From NCBI GenBank assembly GCA_903825065.1, contig CAIJZG010000112.1, positions 1 to 9,229 on the forward strand: a stretch of 9,229 bases of DNA. The letters are read 5' to 3'. The DNA comes from an uncultured Bacteroidota bacterium. GTDB lineage: Bacteria > Bacteroidota > Bacteroidia > Chitinophagales > Chitinophagaceae. Below the pieces are notes generated by a model. The model was not told the DNA's origin and ran no database searches. It saw nothing but the letters and a program-made list of their open reading frames with translations. Both the position numbers and the translations under genes were made by a program. Numbering within the stretch: the stretch's first letter is position 1; the number at the start of each line of letters is the position of its first letter. Shown here in pieces: positions 5,991-9,229 of this stretch.

Positions 5991-7345
5991 TTCTTATCCT
6001 CGTATAATTTATCTTTTGCTACAACTTGCACCTTAGCTCCATCTTTTAAAGTTTTACTTACAATAGTATAAGGTCCAGTAATTACTTCATCACCTTCTTT
6101 CAAACCTGCAAGAATTTCAATATTATTCAAATCCTGAACAGCAGTTCTTACTTTTATTTTTTTAACTGTATTATCTTTTTGGAGAACAAATACCACTTCA
6201 TCTATATCGTCATTCGCAGAGGTCGACTTTACTGTATTATCATCTGATTTCTTTTCATCATTATTTTCAGTACTAGCCTTACTATCTCCATTTTTATCAC
6301 GTGTAGTAACCGCATTCAATGCAACTGACAATACATTTTCCTTTGTTTTTGTTTGAATATCTGCACTTGCACTCATACCTGGACGGAAAGGGAAACTCTT
6401 TTTAGGAGTAATCAAATCTTCATAGGATGAGGGTAATAAACGTATATGTACTTTATAATTTGTTACATCAGTAGAAGATGTAGTTACAGTAGTTCCTGTA
6501 TTCGGGTTCGCAATTTTATAAACAACTCCTTTAAATTTTCTATTTGTATAGGCATCCACTTCAACAATTGCAGTATCACCAATTTTTACTTTTGGAATAT
6601 CGTTCTCACCAACATCCACACGAACTTCAATACTTCTCATATCAGAGATCCGCATCATTTCAGTACCTACATTAAAACTGTTACCTGCAACACGCTCTCC
6701 TTTTTTAACACTCATCAAACTAATTAAACCATCCATTGGAGCTGTAATAACTGTACGAGACATGTCCTTATCAGCTTTGTTTAATTGTGCTTGAGCTCCC
6801 TGAATATTTGCTTCACCACTCTTCAATCCTTCTTTTGCTGCATTATAAGAGGCAAGTGAAGAAAGATAAGTTTGTTGCGACTGTTCAAATTCAGAACGTG
6901 AAATTACTTTATCATCTACTAATTTTTTCTGACGATCATATACTGCTTTTGCATTGTCTAAAACAGCTTTCAGGCCTTCCAAATTTGCATTTGAATTAGA
7001 CAATTGTGCTTTTGCTTGATTAACGCCAGCAGCAACTTGATCACGTTGAGTGGAATAAATATCAGCATAGATACGTGCTAGTACTTGTCCTTTTTTTACG
7101 GTATCCCCTTCATTTACATAAAGTTCAGTAATCTCTCCACTAATGTCTGGACTTACTTTAACTTCTACTTCCGGATATACTTTACCACTTGCGTTAACAG
7201 TCTCGATTATAGTACGTTTAACAGCTTTTTCAGTAGTTACTTTTGTACCTTCCTCTTTGCCAATGACGCCGCCTTTTTTGAGGCCAATTAAAACCCCAAT
7301 TACAACAACTAATGCTACGATAATCCAAATCAATTTCTTACTCAT
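5981..7345 (-). CDS. Efflux periplasmic adaptor subunit (HlyD/MacA-like membrane fusion protein)
   Basis: The 454-residue protein links an inner-membrane pump to a TolC-type outer-membrane channel. An N-terminal membrane anchor spans about 5-22; there is no lipobox Cys. The two half-lipoyl segments are near 57-95 (VSPDISGEITELYVNEGDTVKKGQ) and 195-232 (TAPMDGLISLMSVKKGERV). Between them is a heptad-rich alpha-helical hairpin of about 100 residues, as in MacA-like adaptors. A beta-barrel domain (about 236-330, with RPGMSASADI) and a membrane-proximal domain follow. The latter is interrupted at about 350-382 by an acidic, Asn/Ser/Lys-rich, probably disordered insert, and the protein ends in a charged tail (EDKKKD). 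The gene lies 41 bases after the TolC-like gene with no promoter between, so the two form an operon. Architecture is closer to ABC-type (MacA) than RND adaptors, but the pump class and substrate cannot be told because no pump gene adjoins it. Confidence 0.93.
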   Translation of the reverse strand: MSKKLIWIIVALVVVIGVLIGLKKGGVIGKEEGTKVTTEKAVKRTIIETVNASGKVYPEVEVKVSPDISGEITELYVNEGDTVKKGQVLARIYADIYSTQRDQVAAGVNQAKAQLSNSNANLEGLKAVLDNAKAVYDRQKKLVDDKVISRSEFEQSQQTYLSSLASYNAAKEGLKSGEANIQGAQAQLNKADKDMSRTVITAPMDGLISLMSVKKGERVAGNSFNVGTEMMRISDMRSIEVRVDVGENDIPKVKIGDTAIVEVDAYTNRKFKGVVYKIANPNTGTTVTTSSTDVTNYKVHIRLLPSSYEDLITPKKSFPFRPGMSASADIQTKTKENVLSVALNAVTTRDKNGDSKASTENNDEKKSDDNTVKSTSANDDIDEVVFVLQKDNTVKKIKVRTAVQDLNNIEILAGLKEGDEVITGPYTIVSKTLKDGAKVQVVAKDKLYEDKKKD

Positions 7346-7386
7346 ATAAAACAGTGTTTCTTGTATGTTTAATTTGATGGTTGCTT

Positions 7387-8814
7387 TTATAATCTAATAC
7401 CTTGTCCTTTGTAGAATTCCAAGACTTTTAATTTAAATACATAATCATAATGGTTTATTAATTCCTGAATCTTCGCTGTAAAAACATTATTCCTTGTAGT
7501 GATTAAATCTAGTGTTCCAAGTAAACCAACATCATAGCGTTTCTGTGCAAATTCAAGTGCTTTATCAGAAACTGCTACAGTTTTAATAGAAGAATTGTAT
7601 TTCTGTAGTGAACCATATGCATCTTGATAGGAATTATAAATATTTGATCTCAATGTTTGTCTTTCTTGATCATCCTGCAATTGTGATTGACGCACATTAA
7701 TTTTTGCTCTTTCCCATTGTGCTCTGGCTTGATGTGCATTAAATATTGGGATATTAAGGTTTAATCCTAATGCCTGTCCAAAATACCTATTTAACTGATT
7801 CCCCAAATTCACTTTATCTAATCCAATTATATTAGTTTGATAGGCATATACCGGGAACTGAGTTTGATTAACGTTATCTACAGCATAAGCGCCTGTTGGC
7901 CCAATGGCAGAAGCTGTTCTGTAGTCGTATACGTTATTGGCAAATCTTGTATTCAATGAACCAGATGCACTTAAAGTAGGATACATTCCACCTCTTGCAG
8001 CATTCACTAATTTTTGAGATGACTCAATTTTCAATGCAGTGACTTTTTGTTGAGGCTGATTGGCTACTGCAAGATTATAAACTGTTTCGGGTTGAAGATC
8101 TAAAATATTATCTACAGGTATGCTTCCAACTTCTGGATAAACGATATCAAATTTAGATGCAAAATCGAAATTCATAAAAGCTTTCAAATTAATCACACCT
8201 TGCTCAACAGCTGCCAAAGCCTGAATATAGGTTGCACTATCTCTTTCAACTTGTGCTTCAATTTGTATCGCATTTAATTCTGGTTGACTTCCTGCTTCAA
8301 CTAATCTGCGCGTATTATTTAATTGCTCTTGTGATTGTTTTAGCTGTACCTGACTCAGATTAGCCTGTTCCCGACGTAACATCACTTGTAAAAAAGCATT
8401 AGCTACAGACAAAGCCAAATCGTTTTTCGTTTTATCGATATTTAATTCATCGGCTTTCGCTGATAGTGTGTTTGCCTCAATATTGTTTTTTCGAACAAAC
8501 CAATTGAAAATGGTATAGTTAGCTTGAAAACCTAAGTTTCCACCTGAAATATCCACATTTTCAAAAACGTTGGTAGTTGGGTTAATGTTTAACCCATGCT
8601 GATAGGTAGTACTGATACTTGCATTGGCATTGGGCAAACGAGTCATTTTAGACTGATCTGCCAATAACTTCGACAAACGTGCTTGTACATCTGCCTGCTT
8701 AACAGAAATATTATTCTGTAAAGCATAATCAACGCATTTTCTTAAATCCCACTTTTCCTGAGAGAAGGAATGAAGGGAAGCTGTTAAAGCTAATAAGGTC
8801 AAAAACTTCTTCAT
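7387..8814 (-). CDS. TolC family outer membrane protein
   Basis: The 475-residue protein is an outer-membrane efflux channel subunit, expected to form a trimeric beta-barrel with a periplasmic alpha-helical tunnel. A signal peptide covers about residues 1-18 (MKKFLTLLALTASLHSFS), and mature homology starts at WDLRKCVDYALQNN. Two outer-membrane efflux (OEP) repeats cover about 24-213 and 244-467. In each, long helices flank a beta-strand-rich part (about 60-110 and 280-355) that should cross the outer membrane. LVEAGSQPELN (171-181) and RYDVGLLGTLDLI (426-438) are the equivalent conserved turns of the two repeats. It is the first gene of the operon with the adaptor gene. The start is supported by the signal peptide and by a -7 box ending 5 bases upstream. 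The substrate cannot be inferred. Confidence 0.94.
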   Translation of the reverse strand: MKKFLTLLALTASLHSFSQEKWDLRKCVDYALQNNISVKQADVQARLSKLLADQSKMTRLPNANASISTTYQHGLNINPTTNVFENVDISGGNLGFQANYTIFNWFVRKNNIEANTLSAKADELNIDKTKNDLALSVANAFLQVMLRREQANLSQVQLKQSQEQLNNTRRLVEAGSQPELNAIQIEAQVERDSATYIQALAAVEQGVINLKAFMNFDFASKFDIVYPEVGSIPVDNILDLQPETVYNLAVANQPQQKVTALKIESSQKLVNAARGGMYPTLSASGSLNTRFANNVYDYRTASAIGPTGAYAVDNVNQTQFPVYAYQTNIIGLDKVNLGNQLNRYFGQALGLNLNIPIFNAHQARAQWERAKINVRQSQLQDDQERQTLRSNIYNSYQDAYGSLQKYNSSIKTVAVSDKALEFAQKRYDVGLLGTLDLITTRNNVFTAKIQELINHYDYVFKLKVLEFYKGQGIRL

Positions 8815-8819
8815 ATAAA

Positions 8820-8827
8820 CAAAAATA
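8820..8827 (-). promoter_or_regulatory. -7 promoter box of the TolC-adaptor operon
   Basis: TATTTTTG on the minus strand matches TAnnTTTG exactly and ends 5 bases before the ATG at 8814, the same spacing as at hemW. No TTG is found 19-21 bases further upstream. Transcripts would have almost no leader. Confidence 0.5.
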
Positions 8828-8842
8828 CAGCAAACAACTGCT

Positions 8843-8861
8843 TGTCTAGAAAAATTAGACA
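8843..8861. promoter_or_regulatory. Inverted repeat upstream of the TolC-adaptor operon, possible operator
   Basis: TGTCTA-N7-TAGACA is a perfect 6-bp inverted repeat. It lies 15 bases upstream of the -7 box and so overlaps the expected -33 region. Its size and place suit a dimeric regulator such as those common for efflux genes. No regulator gene is in the window. It has no T-run after it on the minus strand, so it does not look like a terminator for the preceding gene. Confidence 0.35.
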
Positions 8862-8897
8862 GACGGAAAGGAATTAGATTAAACCTGCTAAAAAATC

Positions 8898-9229
8898 TTA
8901 TGAAAGGTGTTCAATAGCTAAAAAAGCTTGATTCAGATCCTCCATTATGTATTCTACCGATTCTAATCCGAAATAAAAACGAAGCATTCTATGTTCAGGA
9001 TTGGCTCCATCGAATTGTGCTGGTTTCATTCCGGCACATTTAGGAATAACAAGCGATTCGTGCCCCCCCCAACTTACTGCCATTAATATATGTTTGAGAG
9101 AATTACAGAATTTTTCTATTGTAGCACATTCATTGGCTTTAATAATTATGGTTAATAAACCACAAGCGCCTTTCATTTGCTTTTTGGCCAATTCATATTG
9201 GGGAAATTCTGGATCAAGGGGATAAATAA
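8898..9229 (-). CDS. PLP-dependent Cys/Met metabolism enzyme (cystathionine gamma-synthase-like), C-terminal part
   Basis: The frame runs in from the right edge and ends at TAA (8900-8898), giving 109 residues of a protein expected to be about 380 long. The PLP-binding Lys and most of the active site are outside the window. What is visible fits the C-terminal domain of the Cys/Met-metabolism PLP family: YPLDPEFPQYELAKKQM, then the small-domain strand GACGLLTIII, then MAVSWGGHESLVIP, where family members usually have SLGGxESL. RFYFGLES follows, where RLSVGIE is usual; its Arg is the probable substrate-carboxylate ligand. The departures from the canonical motifs mean the reaction (gamma-synthase, gamma-lyase, beta-lyase or sulfhydrylase) cannot be assigned. 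A TTG at 9191 could be mistaken for a start, but homology clearly continues upstream. A run of eight G encodes the WGG. The TolC operon follows after an 83-base gap with its own promoter. Confidence 0.85.
   Translation of the reverse strand, partial: IYPLDPEFPQYELAKKQMKGACGLLTIIIKANECATIEKFCNSLKHILMAVSWGGHESLVIPKCAGMKPAQFDGANPEHRMLRFYFGLESVEYIMEDLNQAFLAIEHLS

Noticed and set aside
6446..7349. Several plus-strand ORFs of 68-93 codons antisense to the adaptor gene
   Set aside because: They overlap each other and a gene with clear domain motifs. They arise from the codon composition of the real gene.
7346..7386. Separate promoter for the adaptor gene
   Set aside because: No TAnnTTTG or close variant is present in this 41-base gap; cotranscription with the TolC-like gene is simpler.
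8843..8861. Hairpin as a terminator for the PLP-enzyme gene
   Set aside because: The stem is only 6 bp and AT-rich, the T-run is in the loop, and no T-run follows the stem on the minus strand.
9001..9225. 74-codon plus-strand ORF at the right edge
   Set aside because: It is antisense to the PLP-enzyme C-terminus, which shows family motifs in the other strand.
1..9229. CRISPR array, insertion sequence, tRNA, phage, toxin-antitoxin or defence system
   Set aside because: All intergenic gaps are about 100 bases or less and hold no such element, and every gene of size belongs to a housekeeping or transport family.

Overview
The window is low-GC chromosomal DNA from a member of the Bacteroidota, most likely of the Chitinophagaceae type. 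The lineage call rests on three things. A DUF4271 membrane protein sits directly upstream of a HemD that reads like the Bacteroidota form. Several gene starts carry the Bacteroidota promoter -7 element (TAnnTTTG), once with a correctly spaced TTTG. The proteins have Bacteroidota-style sequence. The genus is not determinable from this sequence alone. Coding density is very high: no gap between genes exceeds about 100 bases, and I see no tRNA, rRNA, insertion sequence, CRISPR array or phage gene.

Layout, left to right: (1) most of a thioredoxin-domain YyaL/SSP411-family gene (minus strand, cut at its C-terminal end by the window edge). (2) A minus-strand pair, DUF4271 membrane protein then hemD (uroporphyrinogen-III synthase), closed by an intrinsic terminator. 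(3) hemW (heme chaperone, plus strand), divergent from the DUF4271-hemD pair across a 72-bp gap that holds a perfect palindrome and a -7 box. (4) gpsA (glycerol-3-phosphate dehydrogenase, minus), tail-to-tail with hemW so that both stop codons lie in one CTAG. (5) A two-gene efflux operon on the minus strand, TolC-like outer-membrane protein then HlyD/MacA-like adaptor, with its own strong terminator. (6) The last ~109 residues of a PLP-dependent Cys/Met-metabolism enzyme (minus, cut at its N-terminal end by the window edge).

Functional themes: DUF4271-hemD and hemW form a small heme block (tetrapyrrole synthesis and heme delivery). GpsA supplies glycerol-3-phosphate for phospholipids. The TolC-adaptor pair spans periplasm and outer membrane, but no inner-membrane pump is encoded here. 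This is mainly ordinary core-genome sequence, and I did not find a convincing new system. The points worth checking are regulatory: two promoters whose -7 box ends only 5 nt before the ATG (possible leaderless mRNAs), a gpsA promoter overlapping the terminator of the gene before it, two operator-like inverted repeats, and a likely start-site error for the DUF4271 gene.
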